Notes: generated by a model not told the origin, from the letters alone. A stretch of DNA of 64,000 nt from Pandoraea fibrosis (GCF_000807775.2 NZ_CP047385.1:1054001-1118000); one strand, 5' to 3'; positions 36,101 to 45,924 are shown, numbered from the stretch's first letter. Translations and numbers: made by a program.

Positions 36101-39100
36101 CCACCGGGTCGATCCTCAGCGCCACCACAGCCGGGTTCACAGGCAACGCCTACAACGTTGTGCTGCGCGGTGGCGCAATGCTGCGCGCAAGCGAAGTGTT
36201 CATCGTCACGATCTCCACCGCCAAGGGCATTACCGTCGAGCAGGGGAGCGGCATCAACACACTCGGCTTCGGCATGCCGATGTGGGATTCCACAATGGGG
36301 TATACCTACACGCCGGGGGCGGCGGGGGTGCTGGCGGTGTCCAATGGCCGGCTCGCGATGCTATCGCCGTTGCCGACCGGCGCACAGGATTCCTTTGGCG
36401 CCGGGTACATCGACCTTGGCGTTTGCGCGTCGCCCGCCGCATGTGCAGGTGAAACGCTGCTGCTGTCCGAAGGCTCGATTGCGGTGGCGACTGACAAGCG
36501 ATTCACGATCACCGATGCCGTGCGCTACGGCACGCGCCAACTGTCGCTCGCGGTCGGTCGGGTCAATGTTGGCGATCAGGCATCGCTGGATTCGCTTGCC
36601 GCTTCCGGGCGTCTGGCGGAAGGACTGACGCTCAACCAGACGGTGCTGTCGCGACTGTTACGCGGCGACCGGGCCTATGGCGCGCCTGCGCTCGAAAGCC
36701 TGTCTCTCATCGCTCGCGATTCGATCAATTTCTACGATTCCGTCGAGCTATCGACCATCGATGCTGCAACCGGAAAATCGAGCATCGATGTGCTCGTGCT
36801 GGGCACGCCGGCCATCTTCGGATACGGCGCGAGCGATGCACTCGCGCGTATTCGCACCGATCGGCTCGTGTGGACCGGCTCGAAGTCACCTGCGGGCGCC
36901 ATCGTCGAGGGCGGGGCAGGCACCGGCAGCGGTCGCTTGTCGCTCGACGCACGGGAGATCGAATTCGGCTTCGGACCGGCCACGCAGCGCGACGTCAATC
37001 ACGATATGAACCGCATGACCGTCGGTTTCTCGACAGTCGAACTCAACGCCAGCGAGCGGGTAACGGCTAACCAGAAGGGCAGCCTGTCCGTCTATCGCTC
37101 ACAGAACGGGTGGAACGACCAGAAGCAGGATTTCGATTACAGCGGCGGTGACATCGTCATCGATACGCCACTGCTCACGGGGGCGGCAGGGTCGGTGAAC
37201 CGTTTCGTCGCGGGCGGCAACGTGTCGGTGACGAACGCGAGTGCTCGCACGAGACCCGTGATCGACAACGGCAAGCTTGTGGCCGCGCTGGGGGCCGAAG
37301 TCGCGCTGAGCGCTGGCGGGGCAGCGAGCGTCGACACGAGCGTCGTGCTGCCGAGCGGCCGCTTGACCGTGGCCGCACAGGCGGATGTGACACTTGGTGA
37401 TGGCGCCCAACTCGATCTGGCCGGACGCAAGCTCGATTTCTTCGACACCAGCAAATACAGCTGGGGCGGCGATATGGTCCTGTCGAGCGCCAACGGCAAC
37501 GTTCGCCAGACCGCCGGGTCGCGCATCGATCTGTCGGCGCTGGAAAACCGGGCCGGCAAGCTCACCGTGACGGCGCTGTCACCGGTCAGCGGCGTCGTAT
37601 CGCTGGCGGGCAAGGTGCTCGGCAGTGCCAGCGGTCGCTACGATGCGGGCGGCACGTGGGTGCCGTTCGCTGCGGGAGGCGTCGACATCCGCGCTCAGCA
37701 CGTCGACGATTTCGGCGGGCTCAATGCTCGTCTGACCGACGGCGGCGTCTTTGGCAGCCGCAGCTTCCAGATCAAGCAGGGCAGTCTTGTCGTTGGCGAC
37801 GAACTCAAGGCGCGTGAGATCACGCTCTCGATCGACGGGGGACGACTTGACGTGCTCGGGCGTGTCGACGCGAGCGGGGCACAAGCGGGCACCATTCGCC
37901 TCTCGGCCCGCGACGGCGTGACGGTCGGTGGCAACGCGGTGCTCGACGCGCACAGCACCACGCTGCGTCTGGACAGTTATGGGCAGCCCATCGAAGCTTC
38001 CAACCGTGCGGTCATCGAGATCAACGGCAATCAGGGACGTGTGGTGCTGGCCGACGGTGCACGGCTCGATGTGCGTGCCGGGACGAACGACGTGAAAGGC
38101 GCACCCCTGTCGGTCGGGACGGTCGAGATCAGCGCAAAGCGTCTGGGCGGTGCGAACGAAGCCCTGGGCAACGACATCGCGATCGATGCGGGCGGTAACG
38201 TCGTGATCGACGGTGCGCGCTCGATCACCGTCAACGGGATGTACCGCGACACCCAGGCACCGGCCGGCACCGATGTTTCCATCGACGGCCGTCCATATCA
38301 GCTCGTCAATCAAGCTTATCTGGACGCGCTTCACGCGCAGAACGAAACGTTCATGTCGAACGCGCTGGCCAATGGCGCGTTGCTCGCGCGGCTGGCCGGA
38401 TTGCGCCGCTATACCGATGCCTTCCATCTGCGCCCGGGTGTCGAGATCGTCAGCGCGACGCCTGACGGCGACATTCACCTGGACGGCGATATCGACATGT
38501 CGCGCTATCGCTACGCGAGCCTGAACCCGAACACGCAGAAGACCGGTGTGTGGGGCAGCGGCGAAGCGGGCGCGCTGACGATTCGCGCCGGGGGAAATCT
38601 GAACGTCTTCGGCAGTCTGACCGACGGGTTCGATACCAGCAAGCTCACGCCGGGTGCGGACAACAAGGGGTGGGTGCTTACCAGCGGAACTGCAGGGTGG
38701 GGCGGCGATGCCGTGATCCCGGTGGGCGGGTTGGTGACGCTCGCCGCCGGCACGGAATTCCCGGCCGATCGCAAGCTTAACTACGACGTTCAGGTGGCGG
38801 CGACGAAGTTGCCTGCCGGCACGCGTCTGCCCGCCAGCATCACACTGAGCGCCGATCTGACGCTGCCGTCGGGCACTGTGCTTGGGGCGGCCGTGCGCGA
38901 TGCGGCGGGCAACGTGGTGTACCCGGCGGGTACGGCGCTGACGTCGGCCCTTACCTTGCGCTCCGGCATGCAGATCGATGCCGGCATGGTGTTGCCTTTG
39001 GACGCGTCTGTGGCAGCGATGCGCTGGCCTGCGGGCGCTGTGATGCCGGTGAACCTCAAGCTCGCCGCCGATGTGTTGCTGCGCAAGGGCGCGATCATTC

Positions 39101-42100
39101 CGGCCGAGACCGACGTCAAGCTGCCGGGAGGCGTGCTGTTCGTCAACGTGCGCCCGGCGGATGCCGACGGTAATCAGGGGCAGATTCATGCGCTTGCGCC
39201 GATGCTTCAGGCGGGTTCGGCGTCGTGGTCGCTGCGGCTGGTCGCTGGCGCCGATACGTCGGCTGCCGATCCGCGTGCGTTGCAGCCGTTGAAGGCCGAT
39301 GGACATCTGACGCTTGCAGACACGCACTACGGCATGGGCGTGCTCAATGTGCTCAAGCCGGGGACCGGCACGCTTGGCGTTTATCGCTGGGGGCCGGATG
39401 CTGCGGAGTTGGGCGCCGTCGAGGGCGAGATTGTGACGGAGGAAGACCTGATCAACTGGGGCATTTCCACGCCCGCGGACATCGACATGTGGAACGGGTA
39501 CTACGATGCGTTCCGACTCGTGACGCCCGGCATTCCCGCCGAGTACGAGTTGAAGACGCAACCCGCTCGCGAACCTGTCTTCAGCGTGGTGCGTACCGGC
39601 ACGGGCGATCTCGACATGCTCGCGGCGGGTAACTTCACGATGAGTTCGCCGTTTGGGGTTTATACGGCGGGTACGCAGGCGCGTGATGTGACGAGCGCCT
39701 ATAACCTCGCACGGGCCACGATCAAGAATACGTCCGTGCTGGGGGCGGAGGGGGCGGCCTTCGAGTCATACGTCAGCGGTGCGCAGAGTCTCTACAGCGC
39801 GTGGTATCCGGAGCATGGCGGCAATCTGTTCGTGCGCGCTCAGGGCGATATTCGTGGCGACACCGTTGGCACACGTGACGGCTATCAACGCTCGACAAGT
39901 TTTGGTGTTCCGCGAGCGGTTCCGGATGCCGGCAATCTGGGCAATTGGCTGTGGCGCCAGGGATCGGGCTCCGTGATTGCGCAAGGGGGCGTGCCGAGCG
40001 CGTGGTGGGTCAATTTCGGGACGTATGTGGTCGGCAAGGAAGACGGCTACGCGGCATTCGAGAAGGTACCGTTCCTGGTGGGCTTTGCCGGACTTGGCAC
40101 GCTCGGCGGCGGCAATGTGGTGCTCGAAGCCGGCGCGAACGCTGGCATGCTGGAGTCCCGCATGGGGGCAGGCAATAGTTACGGCCCAAGCGCGCTCGCT
40201 CGCAGCGAGGGCTTGAATGTCGCGGTAGGCAGCACCGGTCGGGTGTCGGCGGACGGTTCGCAGATTCAATTGACGGGCGGCGGCGATCTCGACGTGCGGA
40301 TCGGCGGCGGTCTGAATCCTGTACGAGAAGTTCGTGCCATCACGCAGCCTGGTAGCTTGATCAAGGACTCGGCAGAGTGGCGCAATGGCAACCTTGGGCT
40401 GAACGGCACGTTCACGAACCTGCGCGGTGCCACGCGCATCGAAGCGGGGGCGCTGGGCGGTGTCGACGCGCTGTTCGGCGCCACCGATTTGCGCGAGACC
40501 CGGGCACGCGATGTGTTCACCCCCCAGATCGGCATGGCGACCGGGGGACCCACGCTGGTACTCGGCGACTCGACGATTCGCATCGACACACGTGGCGACC
40601 TGGTGATAGGCGGCTATGGCGATGCAACGCGCGCACAACAGCGCACCAACGGCACGCCGTTCACCGCGTCGGGCGTCAACTATAGTGGCGAAGGATTCAG
40701 TTGGTTCACGCTGTGGACGCCTTCCACTGCCATCGACTTGTTCAGTGCGGGCGGAAATCTCGCACCACTCACCGCGATGGCCGACCCGCGGGCAGGGGCG
40801 AACTACGCGTCGACCGACGGCCGTTTCGTGCTGCCTGCGACACTGCGCGCGGTCGCTGCTAGCGGCAATATTTACAACGGCTTTTCGGCAACTCGTATTC
40901 TCGATGCGGAGTCGAAGGTGACGATCGGCGACACGCCGGCGTTGCTGGCACCGGAGCCCGTCAGTTCGTTGTTCAGAGTGGCGCCCGACGGTGGTGCGCT
41001 CGAGATGATGGCCGGCCAATCCCTGTTCGGATCCGGGTTCCCCATCAGCCGTTCCGCGGCCGATCCCACGGCGTTACCTACGCCGCAAAACCCTGCCTTC
41101 ATGGGGGGCGTGCGCAATGCATGGTTCGGCCGTGCTTACCTCACGAACGTGCGACAGGATGCCATCGCACCGCAACTGCTGTTCTATTACAGCCCGGATT
41201 CCGCGACACGGTTCCCGATGTTCAGCCTGACCCCGGCGACCGTCTCCGGCTATGACTTCACCGGCATCGCGCCGGCCCGTTTCTATGCACTCACGGGCGA
41301 TATCGTCGGACTGCAAACGGGCGGCATTGACTACCGCGGCAGCATAACGCCCGTCGCAGGCACGCAGCCGACCTGGTACGAAGGCAATGGCGCCGTGGCG
41401 ATTCGGGCCGGGCGAGACATCGTCAACTCGGGAACGCCGCTCGGCACCTATTTGAGCACCAACGCTGACTTCGCCGGCTGGACCACCACGCCCGATTTCA
41501 CTGATCCGGTCAACAATCCGGGACGCCCGATGAGGGTCGCGTCGACGACGATGCGCGGCAACCTGATCGTGCAGAACTCGGCGGACGATGTCTCCGTGGT
41601 GTCGGCGGGTCGGGACATTCTTTACAGCACGTTCTACGTGGCGGGCCCGGGTTTGCTGGAAATCACGGCGGGGCGCAACGTCTTCATGGGCGACAAGGCC
41701 GAGTTGCGCAGTCTCGGCGCGCTCGCCAACGTCAAACCCGGCGACCGGAGCAACGGGGCTGCGATTGCGGTAGCGGCGGGTGTCGGACCCCGAGGGCTCG
41801 ACGGCATCGACTTCAAGGCGTTCGCCGCCCGGTATCTCGATGCAGCGAATCTGGCAGACGGTGGACGGCCGCTCGCCGATCAGCCGGGCAAGGCAGTCGT
41901 TGTGTACGGCGGAGAACTCACGCTTTCCGGATGGTTAGGTCAGGAGTTCGGCTATCGCGGAAATGCGGCAGGCGCCGATGCGTTCCTCGTCACTAAGCAG
42001 GCAGAACTCGACGCGGCGAGTCAGGCTGCCGGTGGCGCAGGCGGCATCGCCAAACGGGATCTGCGCAATGAGTTCGCGCAGCAAAGCCAGTTGTATCTCG

Positions 42101-43359
42101 TGAATTGGCTCGCGACACGCTTCGGCGGCCGCAACGCGCTCGGGCGACATTTCGATGCGGCGTCGATGGATGCCCGTCAGTTCTTCGACGCCTTGCCGCC
42201 CGAGCACCAGCGCGCGTATCTGCGCGATGTGTACTTCGCGGAACTGCGCGCTTCGGGGCGTGAGTACAACGATGCGAGCGGCCCGCGCGCGGGTAGTTAT
42301 CTGCGGGGGCGCGAGGCCATCGCCACGCTCTTCCCCGAGCAGGACGAGAGCGGTGCGTCGCGTCAGTATGACGGCAGTCTCACGATGTACAGCAGTGCGC
42401 TCTACTATCTGCAAAACCTGGATCGCCAATCGACGACACGTCCGGTGCCTGGTGTGAAGTATTTGACGCAGGCGCAATGGGTCGCGCGTGGCAGTCCTGC
42501 GTATGATGTTCCTCACTATGAAGTTCAAGACGCGGGCATCCATACCGACTTCGGCGGCGGGGTGAGCATCATGACGCCGGGCGGACGGACGCTCGTTGGC
42601 GTGGACGGTGGTTTTGTGCCGGCTGAAGGCTCCGGTGTGCTCACGCAGGGGCGCGGCAACATCGACATGTATGCGCGAGATAGCATTCTGCTCGGTCAGA
42701 GTCGTGTATTCACCACGTTCGGCGGCAATATTCTCGCGTGGTCGGCGCAGGGCGACATCAACGCGGGCCGTGGATCGAAATCGACGGTGGTCTACACACC
42801 GCAGCGTCGTGTCTATGACGACCTCGGACTTGTAGCGCTCTCGCCGACAACTCCAAATACGGGCGCTGGCATTGCCACGTTGAACCCGATCCCTGAGATT
42901 CCGCCGGGCGACATCGATCTGATTGCGCCGCTTGGCACGATCGACGCGGGGGAGGCGGGGATTCGGGTGTCCGGTAACGTGAACATCGCGGCGCTGCGGG
43001 TGATGAACGCCGAAAACATTCAAGTGCAGGGCAAGTCCGTTGGTATTCCGACGATTGCGGCCGTAAATGTGGGCGCGCTCACGAATGCCAGTGCGACGGC
43101 GGCGCAGGCGGCCGCGGCGGCACAGGACGCGGTGGCTCGCGATCGGGCGTCGGCGCGGCAGGGCCAGCCGTCGATTTTCTCTGTTCGCATGCTCGATACG
43201 GGGACGTCGAACGATGCGACCGGCAAGCCGCGTGCCGATAGCACTCGGATGTTCCGCTACGATCCTGCGTCGCCCGTACAGGTGCTCGGCCAGATGAACC
43301 TGAGTGAGGCGCAGTTGCAGGCGCTCACGCCCACGGAGCGGAAGAATCTGATGCGCTGA
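30172..43359 (+). CDS. Giant filamentous haemagglutinin-like TpsA exoprotein (DUF3739-type)
   Basis: About 4395 aa from ATG 30172 (ATG 30178 is equally possible; a GTG at 30043 is open but lacks support). Residues 1-45 form an extended basic signal peptide with an A-H-A boundary, as in TpsA proteins. The secretion (TPS) domain follows: A-I-L-N-W-E-T-F-N-V-G near 180 and N-R-N-G-I at 229-233, the NPNGI-like motif recognised by TpsB. The rest is a long beta-helix of Gly/Ser/Asn/Asp-rich repeats (A-G-G-x-I, D-A-G-A-x-L patterns), with a distinct Leu-Pro-Ala-Gly repeat near 2850-2990. The last 400 residues have the DUF3739-like end, with G-V-S-I-M-T-P-G-G-R, G-N-I-D-M-Y-A-R-D-S and an Ala-rich tail. 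No toxin or VENN-type C-terminus is seen. It should be exported by the TpsB at 19227 and act at the cell surface as an adhesin or similar fibre. Confidence 0.93.
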   Translation: MTMHKRVVSLSTRTRASTRLLRIRPLAQAVAVFAASSAMISAAHAQQAFSNAWFAARGAAQSTAAQTGRLPNGMPVSSLQNPGEQQQRATQAVQNSIANLATAAQGIAAMQAAQNAARQAAAATPETIPDGLAEGGLKVDTNSLTAGWINANKKIAQDRDAAGNTKVAIEQTGEKAILNWETFNVGRRTTVEFVQQPGWAVLNRVNDPQARPSQIQGQIKADGTVMIVNRNGIQFSGTAQVDTRNLVAAAVGMTNDQFNRGIYGAAVSGATVPTFANDLQVSGSSVSHTGASADVTVDAGARLNTRRPQSVTEGGGYVLLLGREAHNRGTIVTPSGQTVIAGGDAFVIRRGVGTDGNVNSSTRGNEVEPKLLPGSTAGRVSNSGLIQAALGDITLAGRQIEQSGVLVSTTSVNARGTIHLTASGDSNALVRVAPGALNAIVLDPSGDAALDAQRTTLLADAAKAAESGLYNRRDQSLVQITSSGDVLFDSDSLTLATGGQINVLATRRAMAMERAKLDVSGAVGVKVAMSANNVEVNVQGNEQRDAPSNRDTHLLNNLTVYIDRRYLVRVPAGTQGYTTDRWYTPGGLLEVSGYLNTASHSIGEWAAQGGTVQLGGAEVVTRAGSLINLAGGTLDVQTGMIRQSWLRGVDGQLYRVDNAPGDLRYLGTYRGFEAEHARWGKSTTETFATLFIAPGQRLENGYTVGRDAGRLIISAPSAVLEGDVDTAAYQGPRQTQAADRGLYDGYLQSPLAAPRAGQLIVGKLTPYYDDTTLTLRDSPSAIARTINVGDVQALAADIAQGSALDTQRAGKISLDAGWLNRQQFGGVKLLATDALTLTRDIRVADGGDVGLHATRVDIDANVTARGGSIAAGNIVQRVLQATNGAWGDVPITDPALIAGGQYVKVARGVTLDTRGLWSRADDDEAGIHGMPYLNGGNVIFSTTGDVRVAQGSTIDVSSGAVRLAGGTVRGGKGGNVSLLASQYDTTGKSAGELHVDGELRGYGVSGGGTLKLDTGNGVVIGAPTSPGSSPDTSLGVSLFSTGFSRYDVTGQLGLTIADGAHLDVVMPVLNVDGQAARDTLSGSDPSGVLSVLLAPVWQSDAARGTITQRSGADLALSAGSQLKRGQLSVGDGAQIEVDPGRNITLTSNGQMTVLGTLRSASGTVSLLPGLFGTGDAQGRPEGTFTPTSIWLGGNAVIDVAARPMVAKDASGAISGKVAAGGTIQIGAKYVAGATQVEAADAFVIVRPGARLDASGTAADVDVPGQGRTHVASNGGVISLASARGLYLDGDMKAASGGAGAAGGTLNVVLETLAYGMVDRTTLRGSNVDDSVRVAHEMIVAQTQGGSALSDTLRPGALGGGLALGNARIGVDRVTAGGFDNLSLLANGMMDFDGNVNLSLGQSLRLTASSFGLAANAAPGAQVRFAAPYVQLAGTTRQQSDNFLMPNPVSGSRNNGQGAGALGVPLLDDQAKFEINGSLIDVSGRMQFGTAGTIETNAGTPVSVLRNAFGNVALRSTGDLRLLDKTEVYSPGDMTLAAVQIYPTQNASAMIVVGQRSYPSDCCVRLNQLDPTHVLTIERVGDTLAVQPYSLFGSLTLKAGQIRQGGVLRAPMGTITFGAPMETEANGILTLLPGSVTSVSANGLVMPYGGSLDGLSYLNAAVDARYSLAGGGPSVVVYSHALAVDPGAVIDLSGGGEIRGAAFLTGRGGSTDARLAPLMQVVQTGTKGSFRLPSLSSNPVYAIVPGVQPAYAPVVSENGAGAPLMGQQITIGAGVPGLPAGTYTLLPSTFALLPGAYRVELQTQSPAQAGLAPVAMRNGSLTLPAQLSVSNTSLRNATPTQAVLTSADVLRTYSQYNEMSYADFARATSERVGAPRALIEADAKRLDLYFLSDVYRGKIADTSALRFQGSANVAPAKGGYGASLLVTAPSTGNFEILGAGATPRQDDKSLISLRADDLNAIGAARMGIGGLPVVAADATGSILSATTAGFTGNAYNVVLRGGAMLRASEVFIVTISTAKGITVEQGSGINTLGFGMPMWDSTMGYTYTPGAAGVLAVSNGRLAMLSPLPTGAQDSFGAGYIDLGVCASPAACAGETLLLSEGSIAVATDKRFTITDAVRYGTRQLSLAVGRVNVGDQASLDSLAASGRLAEGLTLNQTVLSRLLRGDRAYGAPALESLSLIARDSINFYDSVELSTIDAATGKSSIDVLVLGTPAIFGYGASDALARIRTDRLVWTGSKSPAGAIVEGGAGTGSGRLSLDAREIEFGFGPATQRDVNHDMNRMTVGFSTVELNASERVTANQKGSLSVYRSQNGWNDQKQDFDYSGGDIVIDTPLLTGAAGSVNRFVAGGNVSVTNASARTRPVIDNGKLVAALGAEVALSAGGAASVDTSVVLPSGRLTVAAQADVTLGDGAQLDLAGRKLDFFDTSKYSWGGDMVLSSANGNVRQTAGSRIDLSALENRAGKLTVTALSPVSGVVSLAGKVLGSASGRYDAGGTWVPFAAGGVDIRAQHVDDFGGLNARLTDGGVFGSRSFQIKQGSLVVGDELKAREITLSIDGGRLDVLGRVDASGAQAGTIRLSARDGVTVGGNAVLDAHSTTLRLDSYGQPIEASNRAVIEINGNQGRVVLADGARLDVRAGTNDVKGAPLSVGTVEISAKRLGGANEALGNDIAIDAGGNVVIDGARSITVNGMYRDTQAPAGTDVSIDGRPYQLVNQAYLDALHAQNETFMSNALANGALLARLAGLRRYTDAFHLRPGVEIVSATPDGDIHLDGDIDMSRYRYASLNPNTQKTGVWGSGEAGALTIRAGGNLNVFGSLTDGFDTSKLTPGADNKGWVLTSGTAGWGGDAVIPVGGLVTLAAGTEFPADRKLNYDVQVAATKLPAGTRLPASITLSADLTLPSGTVLGAAVRDAAGNVVYPAGTALTSALTLRSGMQIDAGMVLPLDASVAAMRWPAGAVMPVNLKLAADVLLRKGAIIPAETDVKLPGGVLFVNVRPADADGNQGQIHALAPMLQAGSASWSLRLVAGADTSAADPRALQPLKADGHLTLADTHYGMGVLNVLKPGTGTLGVYRWGPDAAELGAVEGEIVTEEDLINWGISTPADIDMWNGYYDAFRLVTPGIPAEYELKTQPAREPVFSVVRTGTGDLDMLAAGNFTMSSPFGVYTAGTQARDVTSAYNLARATIKNTSVLGAEGAAFESYVSGAQSLYSAWYPEHGGNLFVRAQGDIRGDTVGTRDGYQRSTSFGVPRAVPDAGNLGNWLWRQGSGSVIAQGGVPSAWWVNFGTYVVGKEDGYAAFEKVPFLVGFAGLGTLGGGNVVLEAGANAGMLESRMGAGNSYGPSALARSEGLNVAVGSTGRVSADGSQIQLTGGGDLDVRIGGGLNPVREVRAITQPGSLIKDSAEWRNGNLGLNGTFTNLRGATRIEAGALGGVDALFGATDLRETRARDVFTPQIGMATGGPTLVLGDSTIRIDTRGDLVIGGYGDATRAQQRTNGTPFTASGVNYSGEGFSWFTLWTPSTAIDLFSAGGNLAPLTAMADPRAGANYASTDGRFVLPATLRAVAASGNIYNGFSATRILDAESKVTIGDTPALLAPEPVSSLFRVAPDGGALEMMAGQSLFGSGFPISRSAADPTALPTPQNPAFMGGVRNAWFGRAYLTNVRQDAIAPQLLFYYSPDSATRFPMFSLTPATVSGYDFTGIAPARFYALTGDIVGLQTGGIDYRGSITPVAGTQPTWYEGNGAVAIRAGRDIVNSGTPLGTYLSTNADFAGWTTTPDFTDPVNNPGRPMRVASTTMRGNLIVQNSADDVSVVSAGRDILYSTFYVAGPGLLEITAGRNVFMGDKAELRSLGALANVKPGDRSNGAAIAVAAGVGPRGLDGIDFKAFAARYLDAANLADGGRPLADQPGKAVVVYGGELTLSGWLGQEFGYRGNAAGADAFLVTKQAELDAASQAAGGAGGIAKRDLRNEFAQQSQLYLVNWLATRFGGRNALGRHFDAASMDARQFFDALPPEHQRAYLRDVYFAELRASGREYNDASGPRAGSYLRGREAIATLFPEQDESGASRQYDGSLTMYSSALYYLQNLDRQSTTRPVPGVKYLTQAQWVARGSPAYDVPHYEVQDAGIHTDFGGGVSIMTPGGRTLVGVDGGFVPAEGSGVLTQGRGNIDMYARDSILLGQSRVFTTFGGNILAWSAQGDINAGRGSKSTVVYTPQRRVYDDLGLVALSPTTPNTGAGIATLNPIPEIPPGDIDLIAPLGTIDAGEAGIRVSGNVNIAALRVMNAENIQVQGKSVGIPTIAAVNVGALTNASATAAQAAAAAQDAVARDRASARQGQPSIFSVRMLDTGTSNDATGKPRADSTRMFRYDPASPVQVLGQMNLSEAQLQALTPTERKNLMR
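38731..39140 (+). repeat. Leu-Pro-x-Gly degenerate repeat inside the giant exoprotein
   Basis: This stretch (residues about 2854-2990) encodes about seven degenerate units of the form L-P-A-G-T-x-L-P, L-P-S-G-T-V-L, Y-P-A-G-T-A-L, L-R-S-G-M-Q-I, W-P-A-G-A-V-M-P, L-R-K-G-A-I-I-P. It differs from the Gly/Asn-rich beta-helix repeats before and after it and probably forms an inserted domain or a stiff spacer. Confidence 0.6.
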
Positions 43360-43364
43360 GGCTG

Positions 43365-43395
43365 GAACGACTCTCCTTGATGGGGAGAGTCGTTC
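43365..43395 (+). terminator. Hairpin after the giant exoprotein gene
   Basis: GAACGACTCTCC at 43365-43376 pairs perfectly (12 bp) with GGAGAGTCGTTC at 43384-43395 around a 7-nt loop, 5 bp after the stop. No U-run follows, so it may need Rho or act mainly to protect the 3' end. Confidence 0.65.
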
Positions 43396-43484
43396 GACGG
43401 CAGCCTGATGATCAGGGTGACCACTATATATAGCGGGCCAACGGAAGGAATTTGCCGGCCTTTCAAAATAGTTTCACAAAGGGC
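43396..43484. other. Spacer before the rRNA promoters
   Basis: No gene. It contains a short TATATATA tract (43425-43432 area) and an AT-rich stretch just upstream of P1 that may act as an UP element. Confidence 0.4.
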
Positions 43485-43513
43485 TTGCGCAGTTCGTCGA
43501 AGGTGACTAATAT
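43485..43513 (+). promoter_or_regulatory. rRNA operon promoter P1
   Basis: TTGCGC at 43485-43490 and TAATAT at 43508-43513 with exactly 17 bp between them, in an AT-rich context. Start of transcription is expected near 43520. Confidence 0.7.
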
Positions 43514-43648
43514 CTCGTCTCTCGCAACGACAGCGGCGCAGCGAAAGCGGCGACGACGTGGAAGCGACGGGCTGGAAAGCCCGGTGGTTAGGGGTTTTGG
43601 AGCTTGTGAGTCGCTACGGCGATGAGCGAAGAGAAGCGAAAAAAACTG

Positions 43649-43677
43649 TTGACGACGACGAGAAGCTGCGACATAAT
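43649..43677 (+). promoter_or_regulatory. rRNA operon promoter P2
   Basis: TTGACG at 43649-43654 and CATAAT at 43672-43677 with a 17-bp spacer, preceded by an A-rich GCGAAAAAAACTG that resembles an UP element. It is the second of two tandem promoters before the 16S gene. Confidence 0.75.
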
Positions 43678-43761
43678 CTCACTTCTCTGCTGCTGATGCA
43701 GCGACGCAGAAAACGAAGCGACGGCGCGGTAAGTGTGCGACGAAGCGAAGTCAGATGCGAT

Positions 43762-43776
43762 TGATCTTTAAAAATT
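43762..43776 (+). promoter_or_regulatory. boxA antitermination site in the rRNA leader
   Basis: TGATCTTTAAAAATT matches the rrn boxA core (TGCTCTTTAACAA) and lies about 190 nt before the 16S gene. It recruits NusB/S10 so that RNA polymerase resists termination. Confidence 0.8.
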
Positions 43777-43777
43777 G

Positions 43778-43801
43778 AACAACCGATAAGTGTGGGCACT
43801 C
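43778..43801 (+). other. 16S precursor processing stem, 5' arm
   Basis: This 24-nt arm pairs with 45507-45530 (three wobble or mismatch positions) and brackets the 16S gene, forming the long stem cut by RNase III. Confidence 0.75.
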
Positions 43802-43952
43802 GATGAATAGTGCGTCTGCTTCGGCAGATTAGCTTTAAATTTATTGAGGCTCACATAGTAATAGGTAAGTTAAGTAATTAACTTGTCAGCATACTTTGAG
43901 AGCGACCGGTTCGAGTGATTTATCACGAAAAACCGAAAACAGTAACAGGTTT

Positions 43953-45488
<1,536 letters not shown>

Positions 45489-45506
45489 GAGCATGCACTG
45501 GAAGTT

Positions 45507-45530
45507 GAGTGTTCACGCTTATCGGTTGTT
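45507..45530 (+). other. 16S precursor processing stem, 3' arm
   Basis: Pairs with 43778-43801 upstream of the 16S gene to form the RNase III substrate. Confidence 0.75.
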
Positions 45531-45550
45531 TGACTGCGTAGATCTAAGTC

Positions 45551-45627
45551 GGGTCTGTAGCTCAGGTGGTTAGAGCACCGTCTTGATAAGGCGGGGGTCG
45601 AAGGTTCAAGTCCTTCCAGACCCACCA
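45551..45627 (+). tRNA. tRNA-Ile (GAU)
   Basis: 77-nt cloverleaf in the 16S-23S spacer: GGGTCTG/CAGACCC acceptor stem, anticodon GAT at 45585-45587, TTCAAGT T-loop, encoded CCA end. Confidence 0.98.
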
Positions 45628-45739
45628 ATCTCTTTCCACCGACGCCTGGTAGAAAGAAATCTGGCTGAGGCAAGGCACAAAAAGCCGCGGCATACATTGG
45701 TATGCAAGGTTTTTTGTAACGCCGCATCAGACTGATTTG

Positions 45740-45815
45740 GGGGGCATAGCTCAGCTGGGAGAGCACCTGCTTTGCAAGCAGGGGGTCGTCGGTTCGATCC
45801 CGTCTGCCTCCACCA
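45740..45815 (+). tRNA. tRNA-Ala (UGC)
   Basis: 76-nt cloverleaf in the 16S-23S spacer: GGGGGCA/TGCCTCC acceptor stem (one G-U pair), anticodon TGC at 45773-45775, TTCGATC T-loop, encoded CCA end. Confidence 0.98.
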
Positions 45816-45924
45816 ATTCCTTAGATCACACATCGATGTCAGTCAAAAGCTTTTACGTCTGTAGTAAATCCCAATAGTGATTTAGCGTGAACGTTTTTGA
45901 ATGACAGCAATGTCATGCAGTATT

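Noticed and set aside
37579..39561. Long antisense frames within the giant exoprotein gene
   Set aside because: The sense strand encodes the continuous 4395-aa protein with coherent repeats; antisense products are arginine-rich with no motifs.
43558..43764. Small open frame in the rRNA leader
   Set aside because: It lies between promoters P1/P2 and boxA in a non-coding leader and has no ribosome site or protein features.
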